A DNA stretch of 16,982 bases from JAWLBW01 sp041687475 (GCA_041687475.1 JAWLBW010000070.1:1-16982); one strand, 5' to 3'. Shown: positions 7,591-14,871, counted from the stretch's first letter. A program made the numbers and translations. Notes: generated from the letters alone by a model not told the origin.

Positions 7591-8694
7591 ATGCAACTCG
7601 GGAAATCACGCAGGAAACGTCCGCGCTGGGGGCTTCGCATTCTTGTGGGCCTCGTTCTGCTGCTTGTGGCTGTGAGGCTTGTGCTGCCCTACGGCATTCG
7701 TGAATACTTCAATCGGCAACTGCTTGCCGCCGAAGGTTATGCCGGCACGGTGGGCGATGTCGACCTGAATCTCTGGCGGGGCGCCTACGAGCTTGAGAAT
7801 GTCGATATTCACAAGACCCGGGGCAAGTCGCATGTGCCGTTCTTCAGCGCCGACAAGGTCGACTTGTCCGTTCAATGGGGCGAGCTGTTTCGCGGCTCGG
7901 CCGTCGGCGAGATTACCATTCACGCGCCGAAGCTGAACTTCGTTACCGGCAGGGAAGACAAAGACGAAGAGCAGACGGGGCCCGAATGGGACTGGAAAGA
8001 GAAATTGAACGAACTCTTTCCCATGCGCATCAACCGGTTGGCGGTCGAGAACGGCGAAATTCACCTGCGTCGGTTTACCGGCGATCCGCCTTTCGACATT
8101 TACCTGCGCGACGTACAGATTCTGGCCACCAACCTGGCCAGTTCCCGCGAGATGCAGGAAGGCAACCGAGCCTCGGTCTCCATGCGTGCCACGCCCATGA
8201 CGCGGGGCAACTTCACCCTGCATGCCGAGGTCGACCCATTTGCCGAACTGCCTACCTTCAACCTCGATTTTCGTCTGACCGACGTGGCCCTGACCGATCT
8301 GAACGCCTTTCTGCGAGCCTACGGCAATTTCGACGTCGAAGCCGGTACCTTCGACATGTTCGGCGAGGTTGAATCGAACCAGGGCAAGTTCAAGGGGTAC
8401 GTGAAACCGTTCTTCGCCGAGGTCGAGGTCGTTTCCTGGCAGGAAGATCTGGAAGAGAAGGGCGTTCTGCAGACCATGTGGGAGTCGGCAGTCGGGGTGG
8501 CCGGCGACGTACTCGAAAATCCTTCGACCGACGAGGTGGCCACGCGCGTTCCCATCGAGGGCGAGGTCGGCGATCCCGAGGTCGGCATTCTCCCGACGAT
8601 CGGCAACCTGCTCAAGAATGCCTTCATTCAGGCATTGATACCCGGAATCGAGGGCGCGCTCGGTAACGGCGGAAACGGCGAAAAAAGCGGCTGA
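7591..8694 (+). CDS. DUF748/AsmA-like envelope protein
   Basis: About 367 residues from ATG 7591; an in-frame ATG at 7582 would add three. A TACCAT element at 7578-7583, 7 nt before 7591, mildly favours the shorter form. After a basic stretch (KSRRKRPR) comes one membrane anchor (about residues 13-32, ILVGLVLLLVAVRLVL). The periplasmic part carries the DUF748 pattern: GDVDLNLWRGAYELENVDI, then FFSADKVDLSVQWGELFRGSAVGEITIHAPKLNFV, a charged linker, a region of alternating beta strands (MRINRLAVENGEIHLRRF), and LTDVALTDLNAFLRAYGNFDVEAGTFDMFGEVE. DUF748 belongs to the AsmA-like group, whose larger members move lipids to the outer membrane. It ends in a Gly/Asn-rich tail. The dNK gene converges 12 bp downstream. 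Confidence 0.85.
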   Translation: MQLGKSRRKRPRWGLRILVGLVLLLVAVRLVLPYGIREYFNRQLLAAEGYAGTVGDVDLNLWRGAYELENVDIHKTRGKSHVPFFSADKVDLSVQWGELFRGSAVGEITIHAPKLNFVTGREDKDEEQTGPEWDWKEKLNELFPMRINRLAVENGEIHLRRFTGDPPFDIYLRDVQILATNLASSREMQEGNRASVSMRATPMTRGNFTLHAEVDPFAELPTFNLDFRLTDVALTDLNAFLRAYGNFDVEAGTFDMFGEVESNQGKFKGYVKPFFAEVEVVSWQEDLEEKGVLQTMWESAVGVAGDVLENPSTDEVATRVPIEGEVGDPEVGILPTIGNLLKNAFIQALIPGIEGALGNGGNGEKSG

Positions 8695-8706
8695 GCCCCA
8701 GGCGGG

Positions 8707-9342
8707 TCAACGGGCCTGCGGCAGGTAGTACTTCACGCCGCCCCGCATGGTCATGATTTCATGCACGAGATGGCCGAAGTCTTCTTCGCGCCGTACGTCG
8801 AAATCGGTCGTGTTCACCACGAGCAGCGGTGTTTGCGTGTAGTGAAAGAAGTACTGGTTGTACGCCTTCACGAGCTCGTCGAGATAGGCATCGCTCAGGT
8901 TACGCTCGAACTCATGGGCGCGTCTGCGAATGCGCTTCATGAGCGTGTCGGCGTTGGCCTGCAGATAAACCACCAGGTCGGGCCGCGCTACATTGCGCTC
9001 GAGCAGCCGGTACACATTGTCGTACAGCATCATGTCGTCTTCGCTGAGGGTGATCTGCGCGAAGATGCGATCCTTGCCGAAGGTAAAGTCGGTAACCAGG
9101 CCGCCGGCGAAAAGTTGCTGCTGGGCAAGCGACTCCTGCTGTTTGTAGCGGCTCAGCAGAAAGAACAGCTGCGTCTGAAAGGCGTACCGGCGGGGGTCCT
9201 TGTAGAACGAGCGCAGAAACGGATTTTCGTCGACCGACTCAAGCGCGAGCTCGGCCCCGAGGTGGGTCGAGAGCATCCTGGCGAGCGTTGTCTTGCCCGC
9301 GCCGATAGGCCCTTCAATGGCGATGTAGCTTGGTCGCTGCAT
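8707..9342 (-). CDS. Deoxynucleoside kinase (dCK/dGK family)
   Basis: The 211-residue protein phosphorylates deoxyribonucleosides with ATP in nucleotide salvage. It begins with the P-loop GPIGAGKTT (11-19), followed by ESVDENPFLRSFYKDPRRYAFQTQLFFLLSRY (35-66), a strand with TDFTFGKDRIFA (84-95) in the place of the DRS motif, and the arginine-rich lid KRIRRRAHEFER (136-147) that contacts ATP phosphates. The C-terminus VNTTDFDVRREEDFGHLVHEI is typical of the bacterial branch. The start at 9342 is chosen because the P-loop follows after the usual short lead and an extended -10 (TGC-TACACT) lies 9 nt upstream; a longer in-frame version would add 39 residues of unlike sequence. Substrate preference (dA, dG or dC) cannot be read off. 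Confidence 0.92.
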   Translation of the reverse strand: MQRPSYIAIEGPIGAGKTTLARMLSTHLGAELALESVDENPFLRSFYKDPRRYAFQTQLFFLLSRYKQQESLAQQQLFAGGLVTDFTFGKDRIFAQITLSEDDMMLYDNVYRLLERNVARPDLVVYLQANADTLMKRIRRRAHEFERNLSDAYLDELVKAYNQYFFHYTQTPLLVVNTTDFDVRREEDFGHLVHEIMTMRGGVKYYLPQAR

Positions 9343-9351
9343 GAATTGGTG

Positions 9352-9360
9352 AGTGTAGCA
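9352..9360 (-). promoter_or_regulatory. Extended -10 for the deoxynucleoside kinase, leaderless start
   Basis: On the minus strand TGC-TACACT (9360-9352) ends 9 nt before the ATG at 9342. A TGACGA at 9380-9375 lies 17 nt upstream as a possible -35. No Shine-Dalgarno is present. Confidence 0.6.
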
Positions 9361-9497
9361 GAAAGCCCCCGCCCTCGTCATTTTCTCGATGCGACCCAAG
9401 CCGGGGTTTTGCTTCGAAGGCAGTCGCGTGCCGAAGAAAACGGCGACCGAACCGGTCACTTCCCGACAATATTGTTACGCAGGCTTCGTCAACGGCT

Positions 9498-10010
9498 ATG
9501 GCATTGATCTTGCGAAGCCACGGGCAAGGATTCTTATTTGAGGAGTTGCCCGTGATTGATTTCGCCACCATGGTTCAGATTGCCGCCGATGAGATGGAAG
9601 TCGACGTATGTTCGCTTTACCTGCGCGAGGGCGACGCCCTGGTGCTCGAGGCGACGTTCGGTCTGCGGGCCACGTCGGTGCGACGGGTGAGCATGCGCCT
9701 CGACGAGGGACTGACCGGGCACGCTTACCAAAGCGCACGACCGCTTTCCGTTTCCGAGCCGGCGCAACACCCGCGATACCGCTATTTTCCGGCGAGCGGA
9801 GAAGAAGAGTTCCGCTCCTACCTGGGCATACCGCTCGACAGGGAATACGGCGTGCTGGTCTTTCAGACGCGGGGCGCGCATTTCTTTACGCGCTCGCAGA
9901 TTCAAGCCGCCGAGGGCTGGAGCGCGCGCTTCTCGACGATGCTCGCGCATGAGCGTGAAGAGCGCTCGTCGCTGTCTGCGGGCGAAGAGCGCAGGCGGGC
10001 CATCGGCTGA
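9498..10010 (+). CDS. Stand-alone GAF-domain protein
   Basis: A 170-residue soluble protein consisting of one GAF domain (about 20-155). Its best match in memory is the N-terminal GAF domain of PtsP-type enzyme I: VCSLYLREGDALVLEATFGL, MRLDEGLTGHAYQSARPLSV, AQHPRYRYFPASGEEEFRSYLGIPL, then GVLVFQTRGAHFFT. There is no PTS phosphotransfer domain after it, and the C-terminus (EREERSSLSAGEERRR) is charged. GAF domains bind small ligands such as cyclic nucleotides, 2-oxoglutarate or haem, or serve as dimer interfaces; the ligand here is unknown. It is divergent from the kinase gene across 155 bp. No Shine-Dalgarno is evident. A TATTGT at 9470-9475 is a weak -10 candidate. Confidence 0.83.
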   Translation: MALILRSHGQGFLFEELPVIDFATMVQIAADEMEVDVCSLYLREGDALVLEATFGLRATSVRRVSMRLDEGLTGHAYQSARPLSVSEPAQHPRYRYFPASGEEEFRSYLGIPLDREYGVLVFQTRGAHFFTRSQIQAAEGWSARFSTMLAHEREERSSLSAGEERRRAIG

Positions 10011-10026
10011 CGACGAATTCTTCCCG

Positions 10027-10074
10027 GGGAGAGGGGCGGAGAGTCGGGGGCCTCTCTGCTTCTCTCCCTCTTTT
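10027..10074 (+). terminator. Intrinsic terminator after the GAF gene
   Basis: A long RNA hairpin: 10027-10043 pairs with 10052-10068 over 17 positions with a few G-U wobbles (for example 10034/10061, 10035/10060, 10038/10057), an 8-nt loop and a following TCTTTT. The wobble pairs make the stem stable only in the rightward RNA, so it serves the GAF gene rather than the converging SDR gene. Confidence 0.65.
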
Positions 10075-10091
10075 CGGTTCGGTCGGTCGTG

Positions 10092-10754
10092 TCACTTCTT
10101 CTGCGCGTCGAGCAGAACCGGATATGTGCCCGGCGCCGCCGTAGCGACCGTGACGAAGAACGGCGCCACCTGCGAAGGGTGCGTGACGGTCTGCGGGTCT
10201 TCGTTCGGATAGGCGGCGGCGCGCATCTGTGTTCGCATGGCGCCCGGGTTAATGCTGTGCACCCGAATGCCCTCGTCTTTCAGCTCATCGGCAAGCAGCA
10301 GCGAAAAGCCGTCGATGCCGAATTTGCTCACCGCATAGGCCCCCCATTGCGGCGCGGCGCGCCGACCGGCGCCCGAGCTCAGGGTGAGAATGCAGGAGCC
10401 GGGGCGTCGCATCTGCGGCAGCAGGCTCTGGGTCAGTCGAAAGACGGCCGTAAGGTTGATGTGCAGCACCCGTTCCCATTCATCGGCCGGATACTCGCTG
10501 ATGGGCACGCGTGGGCCCAGCATGCCGGCGTTGTGAACGAGCACATCGATTTTACGTTTGCCGACGGCCTCGACAACGGCGCGTCGGCCTTCGTCGGTGG
10601 TGAGATCGGCGGCAAGCGTTTCGACCCCAGGCGCCGCCGGGGCGTGTTTCGAGGTGGCGATGCTGAGCACCTGCCCGTTGACGGCAAAAGCCTCGACCAG
10701 CGCGGCGCCGAGCCCGCGCGAACCTCCGGTAACCACGGTCAGAAATTCGGACAT
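10092..10754 (-). CDS. SDR-family NAD(P)-dependent oxidoreductase
   Basis: The 220-residue short-chain dehydrogenase/reductase has cofactor motif TGGSRGLG (9-16), NAG (75-77), catalytic Ser near 126 (LTLSSGAG), Tyr140 and Lys144 in YAVSK, and the PG motif (INPGAMRTQM, 169-178). An acidic or basic residue marking NAD or NADP is not decisive, though Ser35/Lys36 near the second strand lean toward NADP. Substrate is unknown. The start at 10754 is fixed by AGGAGA 7 nt upstream; a TTG two codons earlier would be too close to it. The C-terminal end is short compared with classical 240-250-residue members. Confidence 0.9.
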   Translation of the reverse strand: MSEFLTVVTGGSRGLGAALVEAFAVNGQVLSIATSKHAPAAPGVETLAADLTTDEGRRAVVEAVGKRKIDVLVHNAGMLGPRVPISEYPADEWERVLHINLTAVFRLTQSLLPQMRRPGSCILTLSSGAGRRAAPQWGAYAVSKFGIDGFSLLLADELKDEGIRVHSINPGAMRTQMRAAAYPNEDPQTVTHPSQVAPFFVTVATAAPGTYPVLLDAQKK

Positions 10755-10774
10755 TTTCAATTCTCCTTTTCTAC

Positions 10775-10804
10775 AGCCTACCGGTGGTGCGCTTTGCCGG
10801 GCAA
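10775..10804 (-). promoter_or_regulatory. Probable promoter of the SDR gene
   Basis: On the minus strand TTGCCC (10804-10799), an 18-nt spacer and TAGGCT (10780-10775) precede the ATG by 20 nt, leaving room for the AGGAGA ribosome-binding site. It shares the TTGCCC -35 with other promoters in the window. Confidence 0.5.
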
Positions 10805-10835
10805 ATCGTACCGGGTCGACGGCCTTTTACCCGGT

Positions 10836-10844
10836 TGCTATACT
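10836..10844 (+). promoter_or_regulatory. Extended -10 of the secreted-protein pair
   Basis: TG-C-TATACT with TCGACG at 10816-10821, 17 nt upstream, as a weak -35. Transcription would start near 10851, giving a leader of about 85 nt before the gene at 10936. Confidence 0.55.
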
Positions 10845-10935
10845 GTTTTCCGCATTCTACGATGCAGGCCGGCGTAACGTCGGGCCAGGACGCCGGTCGT
10901 CGCTGTGACGACGAGCGGTGCGCCAGTGAGGTAGC

Positions 10936-11904
10936 ATGTCCGGATTTCTGGCCACAATTCTTACCGCGGGGCTCGTTGCCGCATCGGCAGCCGACCGGCC
11001 CGTCGTGTGGGAAATGGACGTCGACAGGCCGACGTTGCAGGTGAACCACACCGCCGACGCCGTGCGCGGCATGAAAAGCGATCGCACCTGCCGTCTCGGC
11101 AAACGCGCCTACCGCGACTTCGGCGGCACGCCCCGCAGAAACCTGTGTACCCTTGCGCTCGAGGTGGGCGACGTCGGCTATTTCGCTTATTGCGATGCCC
11201 AGACCAGCTACCTGCTGCGCGTCGACCTCGATGCCTGTTCGCTGACCGAACTCGAAATGTTCCGGGGCAAACGCCTGGCCGGTACCGCCGTCATTGATAA
11301 GGCGCGTGGGCGCATTTTCTTTTCCCACCTCGAGGGCACCTGGGGGTTCGACTTCACGTCGCCGCGACCGGTTGCCGTGTTCGATCAGGCGGCCGTGTAC
11401 TCGAAGCATGAGTTTTTTGCCGACGCACATAATCTGTATCTTCTCGACACGGCGCGCGGCAGCCCCCTCGTGCATCGTGTCGATCTCAATACCCTCCAGC
11501 GTACCATCGTGCGACTCGGGCATGTCGACATCGTCGACTACCGTGCCGGACGCGTGCTCATGCGCAGCGCTCGTGACAGCAGCCTCTTCGCCCTGTATGA
11601 TGTGCAGAAGCGGCAACTCCTTCACCGCTGGCGCAGCCCTGCGGGCATGAGAGCCTACTTCGTAGGCGATGGTTGGGTTGCCTTCTGGAAAGGCGGCGTC
11701 GGCACGCAACCCGGCGAATGGGTACTCGTAAACGCCGCCACCGGAGCGGGTGTCTATCGAGGCACCTGGGCAGGAAAACGCCCCCCCAAGGTTCGATGGA
11801 AGGGCGGCCGTTTGTACGCCGGAGAGAAGCTTCTGTTCGTCGCCGACCAGGCCCGCCCCGTCAACACCCCCATTCGCAGGGTCACTCGAGAGGAACCCGG
11901 ATGA
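10936..11904 (+). CDS. Exported beta-rich protein of unknown function
   Basis: The 322 residues begin with a signal peptide (SGFLATILTAGLVAASA, likely cut before ADRP near residue 18). The remainder is a series of short strands with turns, such as GYFAYCDAQTSYLLRVDLDA, IFFSHLEGTWGFDF, NLYLLDTARGSPLVHRVDLNTLQ and SLFALYDVQKRQLLHRW, which recalls beta-propeller blades. Four cysteines (52, 71, 86, 101) lie in the first third and could form two disulfides outside the cytoplasm. GAGGT lies 4 nt before the ATG at 10936. The last codons overlap the next gene's start in ATGA (11901-11904), so the pair is translationally coupled. I know no named family; the propeller is inferred. Confidence 0.75.
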   Translation: MSGFLATILTAGLVAASAADRPVVWEMDVDRPTLQVNHTADAVRGMKSDRTCRLGKRAYRDFGGTPRRNLCTLALEVGDVGYFAYCDAQTSYLLRVDLDACSLTELEMFRGKRLAGTAVIDKARGRIFFSHLEGTWGFDFTSPRPVAVFDQAAVYSKHEFFADAHNLYLLDTARGSPLVHRVDLNTLQRTIVRLGHVDIVDYRAGRVLMRSARDSSLFALYDVQKRQLLHRWRSPAGMRAYFVGDGWVAFWKGGVGTQPGEWVLVNAATGAGVYRGTWAGKRPPKVRWKGGRLYAGEKLLFVADQARPVNTPIRRVTREEPG

Positions 11905-12443
11905 GATTCGCTTGGACATTCGCCCTTGTGGGCAGCGTCGTACTCGGGGCATCATGCGCGCATCAGCCCGAGGGCAGGGATCGGACCTTTGCCGGCGAGA
12001 CCGTTTACGCCTACGCGCCCACCACGGTTACCGAAGCCCGCTTTCAGCCCGTGGTGCTGACTTCGGGGGGAAGCTTCGAATGGCGAACGTTGACGCTCGA
12101 TATCGAGACCCGCGTACTCGAAGAGGGCAACCGCCTGTCGCTCATCTTCGACGTCGTCATGCGCAACCAGGGGGCGCGGGCGGTGCGCTGGGACGACTAT
12201 GCGGCGTACGCCGGACTGCGCGACGCCACGGGCGACTGGGACTACCGGTTACTCTTCTCGAATCTGCCGGCACCCGTCATCGAACCCGGTAAGGACGCCC
12301 GCATCCGTTATCACGTGCACCTGCCCGGTCGGGCGCTGCCCGCCGAGTACGCGCTCGTTCTGCAGAATGTTCTGGGCGGGCGCGACGTGGCCTTTCCCTT
12401 TTACCGCACGGATGCTCGCGCCGGGCGCACGGCGGCCCGTTGA
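11901..12443 (+). CDS. Predicted lipoprotein, coupled to the exported protein
   Basis: The 180 residues begin with a lipoprotein signal: MRFAWTFALVGSVVLGASC, lipid attachment at Cys19 (L-G-A-S-C, a slightly relaxed lipobox). The mature part is one beta-rich domain: EWRTLTLDIETRVLEEGNRLSLIFDVVMRNQGARAVRW, then LLFSNLPAPVIEPGKDARIRYHVHLPGRALPAEYALVL, an Ig-like sandwich layout. It overlaps the upstream gene by 4 nt, and AGAGGAA about 5 nt before the ATG is its ribosome-binding site. Because they are coupled, the two proteins probably act together at the cell surface or in the periplasm. Function unknown. Confidence 0.78.
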   Translation: MRFAWTFALVGSVVLGASCAHQPEGRDRTFAGETVYAYAPTTVTEARFQPVVLTSGGSFEWRTLTLDIETRVLEEGNRLSLIFDVVMRNQGARAVRWDDYAAYAGLRDATGDWDYRLLFSNLPAPVIEPGKDARIRYHVHLPGRALPAEYALVLQNVLGGRDVAFPFYRTDARAGRTAAR

Positions 12444-12444
12444 C

Positions 12445-12459
12445 CGTGGCGCGGCCACG
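12445..12459 (+). terminator. Hairpin directly after the lipoprotein stop codon
   Basis: CGTGGC and GCCACG form a perfect 6-bp stem with a GCG loop, one base after the TGA at 12441-12443. There is no T-tract, so termination is only suggested. Confidence 0.35.
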
Positions 12460-12485
12460 CCGGGGCCGATAGCCTGACCGTTTCC

Positions 12486-12518
12486 GAAAGTCGAAGCGGC
12501 AAGAGAAAGTCGAAGCGG
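12486..12518. repeat. 14-bp direct repeat between convergent genes
   Basis: GAAAGTCGAAGCGG occurs at 12486-12499 and again at 12505-12518, a period of 19 bp. It lies in a 114-bp gap between convergent genes and has no evident role. Confidence 0.7.
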
Positions 12519-12557
12519 GGAAAGAACGCGGCGATCGCCTTCCAGCGTTGAAATGCG

Positions 12558-13514
12558 TCAGCGATTACGAAGCCCGGGCGGGGTCGAGGGTTTCCCGCTT
12601 TCATTGCGGCGCTGATCGCCGACGCCGTTGTTGCTCGACCTGCCCGGTTTGTCGGGAACTTCTGCCTGGTCGGGTCTCGAAAAGTCGGGCTTCGAAGCAT
12701 CGGGCCTCGAAGCATCGGCACTGGCGCCGGGGTCGTTACTGCGCCCGCGGGCCTTGTCGGCCGTATGTTCCCTGCCTTTGTCGGCGGCTCCCCGATTGTT
12801 GTGTCGGGCCGCATTATCGCCGTTTTGCCTGCTCACGCTGTTGCCCCGGTGAACGCGGCCGATGAAGCGGCGGGCCGATACATTGTCGCCCAGATGCTTT
12901 TCGGGCAGTTCGGCCAGTTCGCCGCCATCGAGCAGCCCGTCGCGCACGGCAGCGGCCACGGCATCGCCCACGTCTTCCAGGGCTTCGGGCGAAAGGTCGC
13001 GCGCCGCCAGGGCGCTCTGGAAGGAAACCGATTCATTCCACGAAATGCCGGCTTCGTGCAGTTTCCGCGCGCCGAAAGCGGCGGCCGCAAAACGCCGATT
13101 GCGCTCGGTTCCCGTGCGTGTGGCGTCGAAGATGCGCTGTATTTCGGCTTCGGGTAGTCCGGCGCTCAGCAACTGCAGGGTGGCCGAGAGCGCTCGTGCA
13201 TCGAGCAGCCTGTTATCGGCCGCCATGCGGTGGGCGGTTCGCAGGTGGCCGGCCCAGATATCCATGAACGTCGCGAGGCGGGCGGGCGGTACACGCTTGG
13301 CGAGGCCTTCACTGAGTTTGTTGAGGTACAGCCGCGGGGCGATTCCTTCATCGGCGAGCGCCTGCGCCGTTTCGAAGTAGGGGTGAAGGCTTTCTTCGGC
13401 CAGCCCGGCAGCGCGGGCGTTGTTGCGCACTGCTTCGGCCAACGGGGCGGGCAGGGCATCGGCCGCCGACGGCGTTGCAATCAGGAGGCTGGTTATGAAA
13501 AGTGCGTTCAACAT
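12558..13514 (-). CDS. Secreted helical protein with disordered tail
   Basis: The 318 residues begin with a signal peptide (MLNALFITSLLIATPSAADA, cut near 18-20). Residues about 20-210 are alpha-helical and alanine-rich, with helices such as PLAEAVRNNARAAGLAEESLHPYFETAQALADEG, RLATFMDIWAGHLRTAHRMA and PEAEIQRIFDATRTGTERNRRFAAAAF. The tail (about 220-318) is low complexity in Asp, Arg, Asn, Ser, Lys and Pro, with near-repeats such as SRPD-ASKPD-FSRPD (269-282), and should be disordered. I recognise no family. The start is the only one that keeps the signal peptide. A promoter with TTGCCT and TATACC at 17-bp spacing lies upstream. The ribosome-binding site (GGTGGA, about 11 nt away) is weak. 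Confidence 0.7.
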   Translation of the reverse strand: MLNALFITSLLIATPSAADALPAPLAEAVRNNARAAGLAEESLHPYFETAQALADEGIAPRLYLNKLSEGLAKRVPPARLATFMDIWAGHLRTAHRMAADNRLLDARALSATLQLLSAGLPEAEIQRIFDATRTGTERNRRFAAAAFGARKLHEAGISWNESVSFQSALAARDLSPEALEDVGDAVAAAVRDGLLDGGELAELPEKHLGDNVSARRFIGRVHRGNSVSRQNGDNAARHNNRGAADKGREHTADKARGRSNDPGASADASRPDASKPDFSRPDQAEVPDKPGRSSNNGVGDQRRNESGKPSTPPGLRNR

Positions 13515-13533
13515 GCGTATCGGCTTCCACCTT

Positions 13534-13562
13534 GGTATATCAATAGACGCTCAGGCAGGCAA
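13534..13562 (-). promoter_or_regulatory. Promoter of the secreted helical protein
   Basis: On the minus strand TTGCCT (13562-13557), a 17-nt spacer and TATACC (13539-13534) precede the ATG by 19 nt. It lies immediately after the stop of the CBM48 lipoprotein gene, so this gene can be expressed separately from that pair. Confidence 0.55.
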
Positions 13563-13567
13563 GCGGG

Positions 13568-13912
13568 TCACAACTTTTGTTCCGGAACCCGCAACCAGGC
13601 ATTCTTTCCACCAAAGCCGTCATCTGAATAGGCATCGGCATCGGGAGGGGCCAGGTACACGCCGTCGGCATAGCGGCAGCCATAGGCGTATTCACCCGGA
13701 CCGACCTCGATGCGCTGGGTTGCGCGTCTGCCCTCGGGTTGCATCGGTTGTTCCGATTGCCAACCGTTGAAGTCGCCGACAAGAAAGACCTTCGTGCCGT
13801 CGAAGGGACAGGAAAGCTCGGTGTACGCGGCAGTGACCACCGGGCGAAGAGATGGGTGGGCACAACCGCCGAACATCAGAGCCCCCAGTATGGATAGACG
13901 GAAACGCGCCAT
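13568..13912 (-). CDS. CBM48-domain lipoprotein (glycogen-binding fold)
   Basis: The 114 residues begin with a lipoprotein signal (MARFRLSILGALMFGGC, Cys17 as lipid site, relaxed lipobox). The mature part is a single CBM48/AMPK-type module: KVFLVGDFNGWQSEQPMQPEGRRATQRIEVGPGEYAYGCRYADGVYLAPPDADAY, in which GDFNGW is the diagnostic turn, PGEYAYGCRYADG the second conserved block and D-P-D-A the end. These modules bind alpha-glucans in enzymes; a stand-alone lipoprotein version suggests surface or periplasmic binding, with the ligand not fixed. The start lies 37 nt inside the beta-barrel gene upstream, so the two are likely translationally coupled. A longer frame would add 98 residues that lie in the barrel gene in another frame and is rejected. 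Confidence 0.82.
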   Translation of the reverse strand: MARFRLSILGALMFGGCAHPSLRPVVTAAYTELSCPFDGTKVFLVGDFNGWQSEQPMQPEGRRATQRIEVGPGEYAYGCRYADGVYLAPPDADAYSDDGFGGKNAWLRVPEQKL

Positions 13913-14775
13913 TCTATGGTCGTCCACCGATAAGAGAAGGCATCGAGGTTGCTGTAGTTCCTGGCGTGGTTGATGCGCAATGCAGAATCCGACCACTCGC
14001 TCAGGGCGCGGCTCAGACCGATGCCGCCCCGGGCGCGCCAATCCTGTCGCCCCTCGTCGTATCGGCGCCTGCGGTATTCGAGAAGGGCCTCTGCGATAAA
14101 ACCGTACCACAGCTCGCGCTGATACTCCAGATTCATGCGGGGGCCGGTGTAGGCCACTCCGGCCGCATTCGACCACGAAGCTAGCCAGTACAGCCCGCCC
14201 TTCCACCAGCCTGCGGCATCGAAGCCCAGCGTCGCCCCGGTCGTCAGGTAGCGATCGGCGCGGTCTTCGACGTTATCGCCGCCGTTGAAGCGTACATGGT
14301 CGAAGCGGGCCACGGCGCCCAGGGTGAAGCGCTCGAAAAAATACGACCAGGCAAGGTTCGCCCCGCCGACGGTCGATGTGAGTGCAGATATGTCTTCGGT
14401 TCCCACGGTGCGCACCGCAAAGACATCGAGGTCGAGACTCGACCAGAGGTCGGGGCGGAAGCGTACCGACATGCCCCCGTCGAGGCTGTTTGCCGTTCCG
14501 CCGGCGTCTCCGGCCAGAAAGCGGTCGTGTCCTGCGAGAAGGTAACTGCGGGCTTGCCAGCGAAGGTTGGGGGCGTGGGTAAGGCCGGCGCCGGCCAGTG
14601 TACGAAGGGGCAGCGACGGTGTTTCGTCGAAGTCGGGGGGCATGAAGTAGAAGTTGCTGTCGTAGCCCGCGCCCAGTTCGCCGATGACGCTCAAATTCGT
14701 CCACGCCTCGGAAGACCGCGCAGGCAGAAGCAAAAGCGCCGTGAGAAGAATAAGGGGAAAAACGCGGCTAGACAT
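13876..14775 (-). CDS. Outer-membrane beta-barrel protein
   Basis: The 299 residues begin with a signal peptide (MSSRVFPLILLTALLLLPARSSEA, likely cut after SEA at 23). The mature part alternates aromatic/hydrophobic and polar residues in strands separated by short turns and longer loops: GELGAGYDSNFYFMPP, RWQARSYLLAGHDRFL, SLDGGMSVRFRPDLWSSLDLDVFAVRTV, FFERFTLGAVARFDHVRF, WKGGLYWLASWSN, MNLEYQRELWYGFIAEALLEYRRRR, RARGGIGLSRALSEW, and a final WTTIEWRVSVYPYWGL. This is a beta-barrel pattern of about 12 or more strands. The end is Leu rather than the usual Phe or Trp, although a Trp is third from the end. It shares an operon with the CBM48 lipoprotein, suggesting a sugar-related uptake or display pair. 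No Shine-Dalgarno precedes the ATG. Confidence 0.8.
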   Translation of the reverse strand: MSSRVFPLILLTALLLLPARSSEAWTNLSVIGELGAGYDSNFYFMPPDFDETPSLPLRTLAGAGLTHAPNLRWQARSYLLAGHDRFLAGDAGGTANSLDGGMSVRFRPDLWSSLDLDVFAVRTVGTEDISALTSTVGGANLAWSYFFERFTLGAVARFDHVRFNGGDNVEDRADRYLTTGATLGFDAAGWWKGGLYWLASWSNAAGVAYTGPRMNLEYQRELWYGFIAEALLEYRRRRYDEGRQDWRARGGIGLSRALSEWSDSALRINHARNYSNLDAFSYRWTTIEWRVSVYPYWGL

Positions 14776-14784
14776 GAACGTACG

Positions 14785-14793
14785 ATTGTATCA
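14785..14793 (-). promoter_or_regulatory. Extended -10 of the beta-barrel gene, leaderless start
   Basis: On the minus strand TGA-TACAAT (14793-14785) ends 9 nt before the ATG at 14775. No Shine-Dalgarno is present. Confidence 0.6.
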
Positions 14794-14871
14794 GAGGCGA
14801 CTCCGACGTCGCCCGTACGCCGACGGAGCCCGGGCAGCGATGAAGCGCTCGTGGCGTGGGCGCCGCCTTCG

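Noticed and set aside
9343..9459. N-terminal extension of the deoxynucleoside kinase by 39 residues
   Set aside because: The extension has no family likeness and would include the extended -10 promoter within the coding region.
10771..11955. 394-codon open frame on the minus strand
   Set aside because: It lies antisense to the exported protein, whose signal peptide, ribosome-binding site and ATGA coupling are convincing; the antisense translation has no such marks.
13913..14206. N-terminal extension of the CBM48 lipoprotein by 98 residues
   Set aside because: It lies entirely in the beta-barrel gene in another frame and would bury the lipoprotein signal in mid-protein.
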